Positions 1 to 8,545 of a stretch of 64,000 nucleotides of DNA are shown here, piece by piece. The stretch's first letter is position 1; the number at the start of each line of letters is the position of its first letter. Made by a program: the position numbers and the translations under genes. The notes under the pieces were generated by a model. It did no database searches and had not been told where the DNA came from. It saw nothing but the letters and a program-made list of their open reading frames with translations. The DNA is taken from the NCBI RefSeq assembly GCF_016757965.1, contig NZ_JAEKIW010000003.1, forward strand, positions 109,899 to 173,898, written 5' to 3'. The DNA comes from Archaeoglobus neptunius (GTDB lineage Archaea; Halobacteriota; Archaeoglobi; Archaeoglobales; Archaeoglobaceae).

Positions 1-81
1 GTATGCAGACCCCAGAAGCCCTTATGCAATGAATGCCCTTTGTTGAACATCTGCCCAAGAAAGGGATTAGATGAACAGTGA
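1..81 (+). CDS. nth: Endonuclease III, C-terminal end (partial)
   Basis: Only the last 26 codons lie in the window. Reading from base 1 gives a C-x6-C-x2-C-x5-C cysteine pattern (VCRPQKPLCNEC, then NIC), which is the [4Fe-4S] cluster loop that ends endonuclease III / MutY-type DNA glycosylases. The enzyme excises oxidised pyrimidines and nicks the abasic site. The stop at 79-81 overlaps the start of the following transporter by 11 bases, so the two are probably co-transcribed. The glycosylase domain is outside the window, so nth rather than mutY is inferred from the cluster spacing and short tail. Confidence 0.85.
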   Translation, partial: VCRPQKPLCNECPLLNICPRKGLDEQ

Positions 82-886
82 AATTCTTGTCCTGCTGGTT
101 CCACTGCTTTTCAGCATCCATCAGATCTTCGTCAGACTCGGTAGCGGTGAAACGGACACAATGAGTGGGGTCTACATCAGTCTTCTGGCCTCAACATTAA
201 TTTTTCTCCCATCTCTGCTAACTCCGACTTTTGATCCTCAATTCCTCCTCTTCATGATCCTCGCCGGGGTTCTCCATTTCTTCATCGCACGAATGTGCTT
301 TTATCATGCCATTGCCAGAATTGGAGCCAACCTGTCCGCTCCACTATCCGCCACAAGAGTCTTTTTCGCAGCATTTTTGGGGACGTTCCTGGGAGAAACC
401 TTAACCCCGAGAATAGCGCTGATGTCCTTTTTGATTTTTTCAGGAATAGTCCTTCTCTCAAGACCCAGAGGTAAAGCCGATTATGTCGGCATAGCTCTCG
501 GGGTTTTGACAGGATTCTTCACCGCGCTGTCCTCATTTCTAGTTAAGTTTGGTTACAAAGTTGAGTACAACCCCCTGTTCGGTATTTTTGTCGGATTTGC
601 CGTATCCACACTTCTGATGTCTTTGCTTGTGGGCAAAAATCTCTCAAAGCATGGTTTGAGGTGGTACATCGCAGCCGGGATTACTGTAGGATTCGGCCAT
701 CTGGTAAGATACACGGTCCTGGTTGATTTGCCTGTGACCGTGGTTGAACCCATAACAAGCGCCTATCCCCTCTTTACCGTTTTACTCACCTTCATTTTCC
801 TCAGAGAAAAAGAGGTTTTCACAATTCCATCCATCGTCGGGACCCTCCTAATTTTGACCGGCATCTATTCCTACTACTTGGGATAA
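71..886 (+). CDS. EamA/DMT-superfamily transporter
   Basis: A 271-residue protein made almost entirely of hydrophobic helices, about ten, arranged as two repeated EamA halves (roughly 1-130 and 135-271). This fits the drug/metabolite transporter superfamily of the inner membrane. The substrate cannot be told from sequence; relatives move amino acids, nucleotides or small metabolites. The ATG overlaps the end of the endonuclease III gene. The stop lies immediately before the TATA box of the next gene, so the transcription unit probably ends here. Confidence 0.85.
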   Translation: MNSEILVLLVPLLFSIHQIFVRLGSGETDTMSGVYISLLASTLIFLPSLLTPTFDPQFLLFMILAGVLHFFIARMCFYHAIARIGANLSAPLSATRVFFAAFLGTFLGETLTPRIALMSFLIFSGIVLLSRPRGKADYVGIALGVLTGFFTALSSFLVKFGYKVEYNPLFGIFVGFAVSTLLMSLLVGKNLSKHGLRWYIAAGITVGFGHLVRYTVLVDLPVTVVEPITSAYPLFTVLLTFIFLREKEVFTIPSIVGTLLILTGIYSYYLG

Positions 887-887
887 G

Positions 888-897
888 TTTATATTTA
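888..897 (+). promoter_or_regulatory. TATA box of the permease gene
   Basis: The sequence TTTATATTTA is centred about 25 bases before the ATG at 918 and no Shine-Dalgarno sequence follows it, so the mRNA is probably leaderless or nearly so. Confidence 0.6.
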
Positions 898-917
898 TAT
901 ACCAACTCCCTAAAGCG

Positions 918-3131
918 ATGGAGGCGAGAGAGGTACAGGTTTCCCTGAGCAGAGATCTCTCATTTTTCGATATCACTATGATAGGGATTGCAGGAATGAT
1001 TGGTGCCGGAATCTTTGCCCTCACCGGCATAGCTGCCGGAATAGCCGGACCTGCAATACTTCTTGCCTTCTTCCTGAATGGTATAATCGCAACACTTACA
1101 GGTTTAGCTTATGCGGAACTCGGTTCGGCAATACCTCAGGCCGGTGGTGGTTACCTCTGGATTAAAGAGGCTATGGGTGATTATGCTGGTTTTATGGCCG
1201 GATGGATTGACTGGGCAGCCCACACGATAGCCTGCGCTCTTTATGCCGTAACTTTCGGTGCATTTTTCGCTGAAATGGTCGTTCACTTTATCGGCATCGC
1301 CGCTCCGGCACACCTCCTCTCCAAAATTTCCGCCCTCGCCATGGTTTCTTTTCTGGCTTATGTGAACTACAAAGGAGCCAAAGAGAGCGGCAAGCTTGGC
1401 GGAATGGTTACTTTACTGAAGGTGCTGATCCTTGTGGTCTTTGCTTTATTCGGCATATACCGCATGCTCACCTATCCCGACTGGATGGATTCGTACAGGC
1501 CCTTCATGCCCACCGGCATTTCAGGTATTCTGGCAGCCATGGGATTGACGTTCATAGCCTTTGAGGGTTTTGAGATAATAGTCCAGAGCGGTGAGGAGGT
1601 TAAAGATCCCGAAAGAAACATTCCGAAAGCAATAGTTGTCTCTCTCTGGGTTGCTGTTGGAATATACATCCTAGTTGCATTTTCACTTCTCGGAGCGGTC
1701 AAAGCCGATGTGCCGAGCTGGATGTATCTGGGCAGGCTGGCCGAACTGAGCCTGGTTAGGGTGGCCGATACCATAATGCCCCTCGGTGGATGGATGATCC
1801 TTGCTGGAGGACTGATCTCAACAGTGAGTGCGATGAATGCAACGATCTACTCCTCATCGAGAGTTGTTTTCGCCCTTAGCAGATCGGGATACCTCACCAG
1901 AGCACTGTCTAGAATAAACGAGAAAACACGAACACCCCACTATGCAATATTTTTCAGCTATGTCATAGTTGCGGTAGCCTCTCTTGCCCCTATTGAGACC
2001 GTGGCATCTGCAGCCAGCCTTATGTTCCTCTACCTGTTTCTTTCCGTAAATGTAGCCCTTGTGGTTCTGAGATTGAGGAGACCGGACATAAAAAGAACCT
2101 TCAGCCTTCCACTAGTTCCAGTTCTCCCTCTCATCGCCATTGTTTTCCAGATAATAATCGCCTACTTCCTGATTTCACAGATAGAACATGGACTGACAGT
2201 TTTCCTTATGACTGCAGTGTGGATGTTCTTCGGCTCTCTGGTTTACTATGCATACTCCGAGAAAGAGCTGGAGAAGAGAGAGGAAGAAGAGGTAATGACC
2301 GTTTTTAAGGAAATACCGATTGACAAGAAGAAGTTTGTTGTGCTTGTACCCATTGCCAATCCGGTGATAGCCAAGAAACTTGTAAGATTTGCGGAACTGA
2401 TCGCAAGACAGAGGGATGGAGAGGTTGTTGTCATGAACACGGTTAAACTTCCCATACAAACGCCGATCTCAACTCCAGCGAAGGATGTTAAAAATGCAAA
2501 GGAGATGGTGGAAAAATTGATGAACCTCAGTGTTCCGGCAGGTGGTGTGGTTACTGTTAGCCACAATATTGCAGAGGCAATTCTCACTGCAGTCGATGAG
2601 TGGAAAGCGGATATGATAGTTATGGGGTGGAGGGGAAGAACATTTCGCAGGGATGTTGTCCTGGGAAGCACGATAGATCCAATTTTGATGAAGGCGAAGT
2701 GTGACGTGGTGGTTGTGAGATTCGAGCCCGGAGAGAAGATGCCCGACTTCAAAAGAATTCTCATTCCAACCGTGGGTGGTCCGCATGCAAAGCTCGCATG
2801 CGAGATAGCACGGGATATTGCAGCAGAGAGAAAGGCCAAGATCAAACTGCTTTATGTGGGAACCTCGGAAAAAGAGATGGAAAAGGCGGATTTGGTATTC
2901 AAAGAGGCTATTAAGGAACTTGAGGGATTGAACGTCGAGACTGAATTTGACGTGAGCAGATCTCCATCGGAAAGAATTGCAAGAGAGGCCGAAAATTTTG
3001 ACCTCACCATCATAGGCGCTTCCGAAAAAACCTTCCTTCACAACTTCCTTCTTGGCCTATTCCCAGAGAAAGTTGCGAGAAAAACGTCCAGAACTGTTGC
3101 AATGACGAGGAAATGGGTGAGAATTATCTGA
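918..3131 (+). CDS. APC-family amino-acid permease with two C-terminal universal stress domains
   Basis: 737 residues. Residues 1 to about 450 form a twelve-helix APC permease with the glycine-rich first helix (GMIGAGIFALTG near residue 25) that binds the amino-acid backbone. Two UspA-like domains follow, about 470-600 and 610-735. The first keeps the nucleotide-binding pattern G-x2-G-x9-G-S/T (GWRG...LGST); the second is degenerate there. This permease-Usp fusion is a known archaeal form of the cationic amino-acid transporters; the Usp domains are thought to regulate transport in the cytoplasm. Substrate is not resolved. It appears to be transcribed alone. Confidence 0.88.
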   Translation: MEAREVQVSLSRDLSFFDITMIGIAGMIGAGIFALTGIAAGIAGPAILLAFFLNGIIATLTGLAYAELGSAIPQAGGGYLWIKEAMGDYAGFMAGWIDWAAHTIACALYAVTFGAFFAEMVVHFIGIAAPAHLLSKISALAMVSFLAYVNYKGAKESGKLGGMVTLLKVLILVVFALFGIYRMLTYPDWMDSYRPFMPTGISGILAAMGLTFIAFEGFEIIVQSGEEVKDPERNIPKAIVVSLWVAVGIYILVAFSLLGAVKADVPSWMYLGRLAELSLVRVADTIMPLGGWMILAGGLISTVSAMNATIYSSSRVVFALSRSGYLTRALSRINEKTRTPHYAIFFSYVIVAVASLAPIETVASAASLMFLYLFLSVNVALVVLRLRRPDIKRTFSLPLVPVLPLIAIVFQIIIAYFLISQIEHGLTVFLMTAVWMFFGSLVYYAYSEKELEKREEEEVMTVFKEIPIDKKKFVVLVPIANPVIAKKLVRFAELIARQRDGEVVVMNTVKLPIQTPISTPAKDVKNAKEMVEKLMNLSVPAGGVVTVSHNIAEAILTAVDEWKADMIVMGWRGRTFRRDVVLGSTIDPILMKAKCDVVVVRFEPGEKMPDFKRILIPTVGGPHAKLACEIARDIAAERKAKIKLLYVGTSEKEMEKADLVFKEAIKELEGLNVETEFDVSRSPSERIAREAENFDLTIIGASEKTFLHNFLLGLFPEKVARKTSRTVAMTRKWVRII

Positions 3132-3187
3132 TTTTTTACACCGTCAAAACGCAGTAAATTATAATAGCCATTGAGAGAGTGATTGCT

Positions 3188-4138
3188 ATGCTCCCTGACG
3201 TTCAGCTTTTAAAACCTGAAGTGCCAATTGGACTGAGCAGAGTTGGAGCCACCGGTATAAAAAAGCTTGTTGAAGTTCAGAGAGAAGGAAAGAGGCCCAT
3301 CATACTCATATCATCCTTTGACGTTTTTGTTGACCTTCCCGCTCACCTAAAAGGTGTTAACCTCAGCAGAAACTTCGAGGTTATTGACGAGGTTATAGAA
3401 ACCCTCACCTCACAGCCAATTGAAAACATTGAGGATCTTGTGGTGGAGGTGGCAAAGAATCTGCTCGACAGACACGAGTACGCAACGAACGCAGAGGCTA
3501 AGATGACCGCTGAACTCATAATGCGAAAAAGAACTCCAAAAACGAGGCAGAGAACGCAGGAGGTTGTCAGGATCTTTGGTGAGGCAAAGATATCGAGAAA
3601 TGGAAAAAAGCTTGTGTTTGTTGGTGTGGAGGTTACGGGGATCACTGCCTGTCCATGTGCCCAAGAACTGGTAAGGGCAAGATCCGCTGAAAGACTTGCA
3701 GAGATGGGCTTTGATGATGATGCAATCCAGAGAATACTTGACGCTGTTCCGGTTGCATCCCACAATCAGCGAGGAAGGGCGATGCTGAAAGTTCAGGTAA
3801 CGGATAGCTTTAAGGTTCCGATTGCAAAGCTCATCGAGATAGCCAAAACGTCTATGAGCTACGAGACCTTCGAAATTCTCAAAAGAGAGGACGAGCTCGA
3901 GGTCGTTGAAATGGCACACCGCAATACGAGGTTTGTTGAAGACGGAGTTAGAATTATGGCATGCAATTTGCTCAAAGCTTTCCCTGAAGCTCCTGATAAC
4001 GTGCTCGCTTTCCTCAGACAGGAGAATGAGGAGAGCATACATCAGCACAATGTTGTGGCCGAGAGATACGCAACTTTTGGAGAGCTAAGAAATGAAATTG
4101 GCTCTGCTGGTACTGCTGCTGACAGCCCAAATCCTTGA
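3188..4138 (+). CDS. mptA: GTP cyclohydrolase MptA
   Basis: Fe(II)-dependent GTP cyclohydrolase of the FolE2/MptA type. It turns GTP into 7,8-dihydroneopterin 2',3'-cyclic phosphate, the first step of tetrahydromethanopterin-type cofactor synthesis. Family landmarks are present: the metal cysteine motif GITACPCAQ (near residue 155), the SHNQRGR motif and the late ESIHQHN motif. About 316 residues, normal length. A GTG at 3179 is in frame, but a TATA box (taaattataat, about 3154-3164) sits about 27 bases before the ATG at 3188, which favours a leaderless start there. The 3' end overlaps the next gene by 47 bases. Confidence 0.93.
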   Translation: MLPDVQLLKPEVPIGLSRVGATGIKKLVEVQREGKRPIILISSFDVFVDLPAHLKGVNLSRNFEVIDEVIETLTSQPIENIEDLVVEVAKNLLDRHEYATNAEAKMTAELIMRKRTPKTRQRTQEVVRIFGEAKISRNGKKLVFVGVEVTGITACPCAQELVRARSAERLAEMGFDDDAIQRILDAVPVASHNQRGRAMLKVQVTDSFKVPIAKLIEIAKTSMSYETFEILKREDELEVVEMAHRNTRFVEDGVRIMACNLLKAFPEAPDNVLAFLRQENEESIHQHNVVAERYATFGELRNEIGSAGTAADSPNP

Positions 4139-5405
4139 AGTCTGCCCCAACCCCTACGGGAGCGATGATGCAGAGTATGTGAAATTTTACTGCAACTCCT
4201 CCTGTGTTCTTACCGACGGTGAAGGTAAAGTTGAGGCCGGTAAAGGGCTCCATGTTGCCGCCAGGAATCCTGAAGAGTTCGAGAGACATTTTGGTGCGAA
4301 AGCCGACATCCAGCTCCCACGTAGCCTGGCCCTTTCGAATCGAGGGGAAGAGATATGTGTAAACGAGGACTGTTTTCGTTATGGACGTGATATCCGAGTT
4401 CTCGACGACGGAGTTGTGTATTACCGAACATCGGGTGGGTGGGACTTCAGATACGAGGACTGGACCAATTTCACATGCATAACAGAAAATGTTAAAGGAA
4501 GGCTGATAATAACTCCAGCGGACTTCAACCTGGGAGATGGATGGATCGTTGCCTCATACACCTTTTCATCCCCCATAAGACCTGCAAAACTCTATGTTGA
4601 TGGAAATCCACCCTCCTTACCATGCAGAGAACTAAAAATTTCTCCAGCAGTGTTTCTATCCTCCAGCTCATACAGGCATTTCCATTATAAATTTGCTATA
4701 AGGGGTGACAGAGTCGTGATAACAACAGAAAACTGGCAGTTCACGAATAAGGGATACATAGTTGAGTTTGAAAGCAAAAACGTTTCGACAGCACTGCACA
4801 ATCTACTGAAAAACGACGAAAGATATGCTGGAAAAAATCCTGAATACTGCTCCGAATGGAGATACAGGAAAGGTGAGGGTGGTAGGGCTTTAAATTTCAG
4901 GGCAAACTTAACACTTTTTATCCTTCCAGACTGCAATCCGGTACTTGATTTTATCTCCTCTGCAAAAAACCGTCTGTATATCATAGCACCATATATGAAT
5001 CTGAAATGGTATTCCGATCACGGAATTCTGAATGCAATAAAAAAGGCAAAGGTCAATGGCTCCAGAGTAAGGATTTTTCTGGATGAAAGGTACGCAGATG
5101 ATAAAACTTTGAAAATTCTGAAAGAGGAAGGGGTTGATATAACATTGCTGAAAAACCTGCACGGCAAGGCGGTGGTTTCAGATGACAGAGTTCTCATCAC
5201 ATCCGCAAACATGAATATGTTTGGACTGAAGCTAAACAGAGAAATTGGAATTATTATAAGCAGCAAAAAAGTTTCAGATTTCGTTGTAAATGACATTGAA
5301 AGTGGAAGCGGTACTGTGATACTTCCAGACCTTATCATTTCTCTTACAGCTTTCGTATCCTCTGCAGCTATCTTCATTCGATTCAGAATGAAGGATAAGC
5401 TTTAA
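4092..5405 (+). CDS. Secreted membrane-anchored phospholipase-D-like protein
   Basis: 437 residues with an N-terminal signal peptide ([13 protein letters not shown]), a Cys-containing N-terminal region that resembles a lamin-tail-like beta domain ([15 protein letters not shown]), and a phospholipase-D fold. The second HKD motif is intact ([17 protein letters not shown], with H-x-K-x4-D). The first ([17 protein letters not shown]) has five instead of four residues before the Asp. A hydrophobic segment at about 410-430 followed by basic residues should anchor it outside the membrane. Substrate (phospholipid or nucleic acid) is unknown. The start lies inside mptA, but it is the start that gives a signal peptide. 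Confidence 0.75.
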   Translation: MKLALLVLLLTAQILEVCPNPYGSDDAEYVKFYCNSSCVLTDGEGKVEAGKGLHVAARNPEEFERHFGAKADIQLPRSLALSNRGEEICVNEDCFRYGRDIRVLDDGVVYYRTSGGWDFRYEDWTNFTCITENVKGRLIITPADFNLGDGWIVASYTFSSPIRPAKLYVDGNPPSLPCRELKISPAVFLSSSSYRHFHYKFAIRGDRVVITTENWQFTNKGYIVEFESKNVSTALHNLLKNDERYAGKNPEYCSEWRYRKGEGGRALNFRANLTLFILPDCNPVLDFISSAKNRLYIIAPYMNLKWYSDHGILNAIKKAKVNGSRVRIFLDERYADDKTLKILKEEGVDITLLKNLHGKAVVSDDRVLITSANMNMFGLKLNREIGIIISSKKVSDFVVNDIESGSGTVILPDLIISLTAFVSSAAIFIRFRMKDKL

Positions 5406-5440
5406 TTATCACCTATAACAAGATAAGGTGAGGTGTCAGG

Positions 5441-6076
5441 ATGGGATTAATGATCGCTCTCAGAAAAAGGTTCGGATTCATACTGAGACTGTTCTTTAAA
5501 AAAGATAAAATGAGGATCGGTATTTACGGCCCTCCAAACGCCGGAAAAACAACTCTTGCCAACCGTATTTTAAGAGACTGGACCGGAGATATTATAGGCT
5601 CGCCGAGCGACGTTCCGCATGAGACGAGGAGGGCGAGGTTAAGGGAGGGTGTAAAAATCGAGGTTGATGGCAAGTCTCTAACGATAGATATTGTTGACAC
5701 CCCGGGCCTGGCCACAAAGATAGATTTTCAGGAGTTCCTTAAGTACGGGCTTGAAGAGGAGGAAGCAAGAAGAAGAGCAAAGGAGGCTACGGAGGGCGTT
5801 ATTGAGGCAATAAAATGGCTTGACGATCTCGATGGTGTGCTGCTGGTTATGGACGCTACCGAAGATCCGTTCACCCAGGTAAACGTGACCATCGTCGGAA
5901 ACATGGAGGCAAGAAAGCTTCCTCTGCTGATCGTTGCAAATAAAATAGACCTGCCCACAGCCTCACCGGCAAGAATCAAATCTGCATTCCCGCAGCATCC
6001 TGTTGTGCCAATTTCAGCGTTGAAGGGCATTAATATAGATTCCCTTTACAAGGCGATGGCCGAGAGGTTTGGCTAA
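5441..6076 (+). CDS. arvA: Small Era/Ras-like GTPase ArvA (OapA)
   Basis: 211 residues with all G motifs: P-loop GPPNAGKTTL, G3 DTPG, G4 NKID, G5 SALKG. Followed without a gap by the OapB (DUF2073) and OapC (zinc ribbon) genes, the conserved archaeal set called oapABC or arvABC. In haloarchaea the GTPase is reported to drive extracellular-vesicle formation, and the name Oap comes from its position near a replication origin there. A Shine-Dalgarno sequence (aggtgaggtg) precedes the ATG. No Orc1/Cdc6 gene is visible in this window, so no origin link can be claimed. The role here is inferred from the family and the operon. Confidence 0.85.
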   Translation: MGLMIALRKRFGFILRLFFKKDKMRIGIYGPPNAGKTTLANRILRDWTGDIIGSPSDVPHETRRARLREGVKIEVDGKSLTIDIVDTPGLATKIDFQEFLKYGLEEEEARRRAKEATEGVIEAIKWLDDLDGVLLVMDATEDPFTQVNVTIVGNMEARKLPLLIVANKIDLPTASPARIKSAFPQHPVVPISALKGINIDSLYKAMAERFG

Positions 6077-6086
6077 GGTGGTGACG

Positions 6087-6434
6087 ATGGAAGGAGTTCA
6101 GATGAATTTAATATCTAAGGATATGCTCGAAAGAATGCCTTCAATGGAGAAACTCAGAATGATTCTTGACAGTGTTAAAGAGGGAAAAATCGTCGTTCTC
6201 GAAACAGGACTTACTCCCGAGGAGGAGGCAAAGCTCATCGAAATGACCATGCTGGAAATCGATCATGAAAAATTCATAGGAATCGAAGTAGAATCATATC
6301 CTGCGAGGGAGGAGTCATTTCTATCGAAGCTTTTCGGGAAAAGGAAAGGCAGATTGACCGTAATAGGACCGGCAAACAGACTGAAAACTCTTGAAAAACA
6401 GGAAGATGTTATTAAAGCTCTTGTTCAGATTTAG
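6087..6434 (+). CDS. arvB: OapB/ArvB family protein (DUF2073)
   Basis: About 115 residues of the DUF2073/OapB family, a small acidic alpha/beta protein with no known catalytic motif. It is always found between the ArvA GTPase and the ArvC zinc ribbon. A TTG at 6069 inside arvA is in frame, but the ATG at 6087 follows a good ribosome site (ggtggtga, 6078-6084), so that start is chosen. It ends on the G that begins the possible GTG start of arvC, so the three genes are translationally coupled. Biochemical role unknown; probably a partner of the GTPase. Confidence 0.8.
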   Translation: MEGVQMNLISKDMLERMPSMEKLRMILDSVKEGKIVVLETGLTPEEEAKLIEMTMLEIDHEKFIGIEVESYPAREESFLSKLFGKRKGRLTVIGPANRLKTLEKQEDVIKALVQI

Positions 6435-6442
6435 TGGTAACC

Positions 6443-6769
6443 ATGCCCCACAGATGTACAAAGTGCGGCAAGCTGTACCCGAGCGGGGACATGAGGATAC
6501 TCAACGGATGTGAATGCGGAAACAACAAGTTCCTGTACGTTCCTGAGAAGCGGGAGGTTGAACCGGTCGAGGTTGAGCAGGAGATTACGAGAGAACTGAC
6601 AGAGATGGGGATAGAAACCGTGAGAATTATCTCTCCCGGAAGATATGAGATAAACATCGAGAGACTTCTACAGGGAGAGGGGATAGTTATAGCACTTCAG
6701 GAGGATGGCAGATATATCATACACCTGCCATCTTTATTAAAAAAGAGAGGACAGAAAAAGTTTAAATAA
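6443..6769 (+). CDS. arvC: OapC/ArvC zinc-ribbon protein
   Basis: Short protein whose first 30 residues form a zinc ribbon (CTKCGKLYPSG then GCECGN). The remainder carries an acidic linker and a C-terminal domain ending in a basic tail (KKRGQKKFK). It is the third member of the arvABC operon. A GTG at 6434 overlapping the arvB stop is a possible start three codons upstream; MPHRCTKCG at 6443 matches the usual beginning of the family. The TATA box of the following kinase gene overlaps its last codons. Confidence 0.8.
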   Translation: MPHRCTKCGKLYPSGDMRILNGCECGNNKFLYVPEKREVEPVEVEQEITRELTEMGIETVRIISPGRYEINIERLLQGEGIVIALQEDGRYIIHLPSLLKKRGQKKFK

Positions 6770-6791
6770 CTAGATTTTCAGGTTGTTTGAA

Positions 6792-8153
6792 ATGAGGTTA
6801 TTCGATGCAGAATTTTGGAAGCTTGTATCTGATAAATCTCTTGCTGCCATTTACATAACAGATGAAAATGGAAAGGTTCTTTACGTGAACGACATCGTTG
6901 TGAGAGCTACCGGGTACACGAAAGAGGAGATCTACAGAATGGAGAGCATATTTGACCTTTCTCATCCCGAGGACAGGGAGGATCTGATCAGGAGATTTAG
7001 GGAAGTTTCAGGAGCCGAGCCTCTGTTCTACGAGTCCCGGTATATAACAAAGGATGGCAGAGAGAGGTGGGTGTGGGGATACACAGTAGCGGTTGAGTTT
7101 GCAGGGCAAAAATTCATAATAGGAAACTGGATTGACGTCACCAGAGCCAAGAAGCTTGAACAACGACTTAAGGAAAGTGAAGAATTCTACAAAACCCTCG
7201 TAGAAGACTCTCTAACTCCGATATACCTCATACAGGATGGGGTGATGGTTTACGTAAACAGGGCTTTTGAGGATGCAACGGGCTACAGAAGAGAGGAGAT
7301 AATAGGAAAGAGCCCCTTTTTTATAATCCACCCCGAAGACAGAGAAATTGTACAAAAAAGGTATCTGGAAAGGGAAAAAGGGCTCAGAGAGACCGAAACA
7401 TATAGCTGGAGAATTATAACCAAAAGCGGGGACGTTAGGTGGGTTACGGCAAGACCGGGTAAGGTAACCTACAGGGGTAAACCTGCAGTTGCTGCCACTG
7501 CAATCGATACAACGGAAATTTACCTGCTTACAGAAGAGTTAAAGAGAAGGGGTGAGTATCTGGCTTTCCTGAACAAGGTTATGCGGCACGATATAGCCAA
7601 CGCAATAACTGCAATCAGAATCTCGATTGAGATGGTCATGGAGTCTCCGGAGCGTGCAAAAAAGATGCTGCCGCTTGCCATGAAAAAGGCAGACTACATC
7701 ATAAAACTTATCAATGACTCGAGGGAGCTTGAAAAGGCTCTTGAAGAGTTGAAACCAGTTAATCTTGCCGACATCGTAAGAGAACTCCTTGAGGTCTACA
7801 GGGATAACGATATATCAGCAAAAATCGAAGATGTTGTGGTTATGGCCAATGAGGGGATCAGAACCGTGATAAACAACATCATTCACAACGCTCTTGTCCA
7901 CGGCAGATCCGGAGTTAAAGTTGAGGTATGTTCAAATGAGAAAAACGGGATTGTGAGAGTGTCTGATCTCGGAGATGGTATTCCCGACGAATTGAAGGAC
8001 AAAATCTTTGAGGAAGGGTTCACGACCGGAGAGGGGACGGGTCTGGGACTGTACATCGCCAGAAAAATAGTTGAAATATACGGGGGAAAAATCGAAGTAA
8101 AGGATAACGTACCAAAGGGATGCATCTTTGAAATAATAATACCTAAAAATTAA
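6792..8153 (+). CDS. PAS-PAS sensor histidine kinase
   Basis: About 453 residues, soluble. Two PAS domains (about 5-120 and 125-245) are followed by a histidine phosphoacceptor helix (MRHDIANAITAI near residue 265) and a HATPase domain with N box (NNIIHNALVHG), G1 (DLGDGIP) and G2 (GTGLGLYIAR). No membrane segment, so it senses an internal cue, perhaps redox or a ligand. No response regulator is adjacent, as is common for archaeal kinases. A TTG at 6783 is in frame, but the TATA box at about 6759-6768 (gtttaaataa) places the transcript start near the ATG at 6792. Confidence 0.88.
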   Translation: MRLFDAEFWKLVSDKSLAAIYITDENGKVLYVNDIVVRATGYTKEEIYRMESIFDLSHPEDREDLIRRFREVSGAEPLFYESRYITKDGRERWVWGYTVAVEFAGQKFIIGNWIDVTRAKKLEQRLKESEEFYKTLVEDSLTPIYLIQDGVMVYVNRAFEDATGYRREEIIGKSPFFIIHPEDREIVQKRYLEREKGLRETETYSWRIITKSGDVRWVTARPGKVTYRGKPAVAATAIDTTEIYLLTEELKRRGEYLAFLNKVMRHDIANAITAIRISIEMVMESPERAKKMLPLAMKKADYIIKLINDSRELEKALEELKPVNLADIVRELLEVYRDNDISAKIEDVVVMANEGIRTVINNIIHNALVHGRSGVKVEVCSNEKNGIVRVSDLGDGIPDELKDKIFEEGFTTGEGTGLGLYIARKIVEIYGGKIEVKDNVPKGCIFEIIIPKN

Positions 8154-8545
8154 AATGGGAGAGTGAGTGCCTCGGTAGGACACACCTTTGTGCAGGCTCC
8201 GCAGTGCACGCACTTCTCAGCTTCAACAATAACTCTCTTCTCACCATTGAATTTCAGTGCCTCGGTAGGACAGATGCTGATGCATGCTCCGCAGTGCACG
8301 CACTTCTCATCGTCCTTCTGGACGGCTCCGACCAGCTCAATAACGTCTACTCCCTGGGTTTTCAAAATTTCTTCAACTTCCTTTGCCTTTTCGTCTTCAA
8401 CCTCTATCAGAATCTCGCCCCTTCTCGCCCCCACAGATGCCCTCAGTATGTTTATGAGAGCACCTGTTTTGAGTGTTGTTCTGGAGAGCACAGGTTCCGT
8501 AACAGTTCTCGAATCAAAGTGAAGAACCATTCTCATTTCTATCAC
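8150..8545 (-). CDS. NIL domain plus 2[4Fe-4S] ferredoxin protein
   Basis: 131 residues: an N-terminal NIL domain (about 5-75, common on methionine and sulfur-metabolism proteins) and two ferredoxin motifs CVHCGACISICP and CVHCGACTKVCP. It overlaps the upstream DUF39 gene by four bases (ATGA), so the two are coupled. In Methanosarcina the equivalent pair (MA1821/MA1822) makes homocysteine from aspartate semialdehyde and sulfide; this protein supplies the electrons or sulfur-transfer cluster. The stop overlaps the convergent kinase gene by four bases. The DNA of the two cluster motifs is almost the same. Confidence 0.88.
   Translation of the reverse strand: MIEMRMVLHFDSRTVTEPVLSRTTLKTGALINILRASVGARRGEILIEVEDEKAKEVEEILKTQGVDVIELVGAVQKDDEKCVHCGACISICPTEALKFNGEKRVIVEAEKCVHCGACTKVCPTEALTLPF

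Noticed and set aside
5441..6769. Replication origin near the OapABC genes
   Set aside because: No Orc1/Cdc6 gene and no cluster of origin-box repeats was seen around it.
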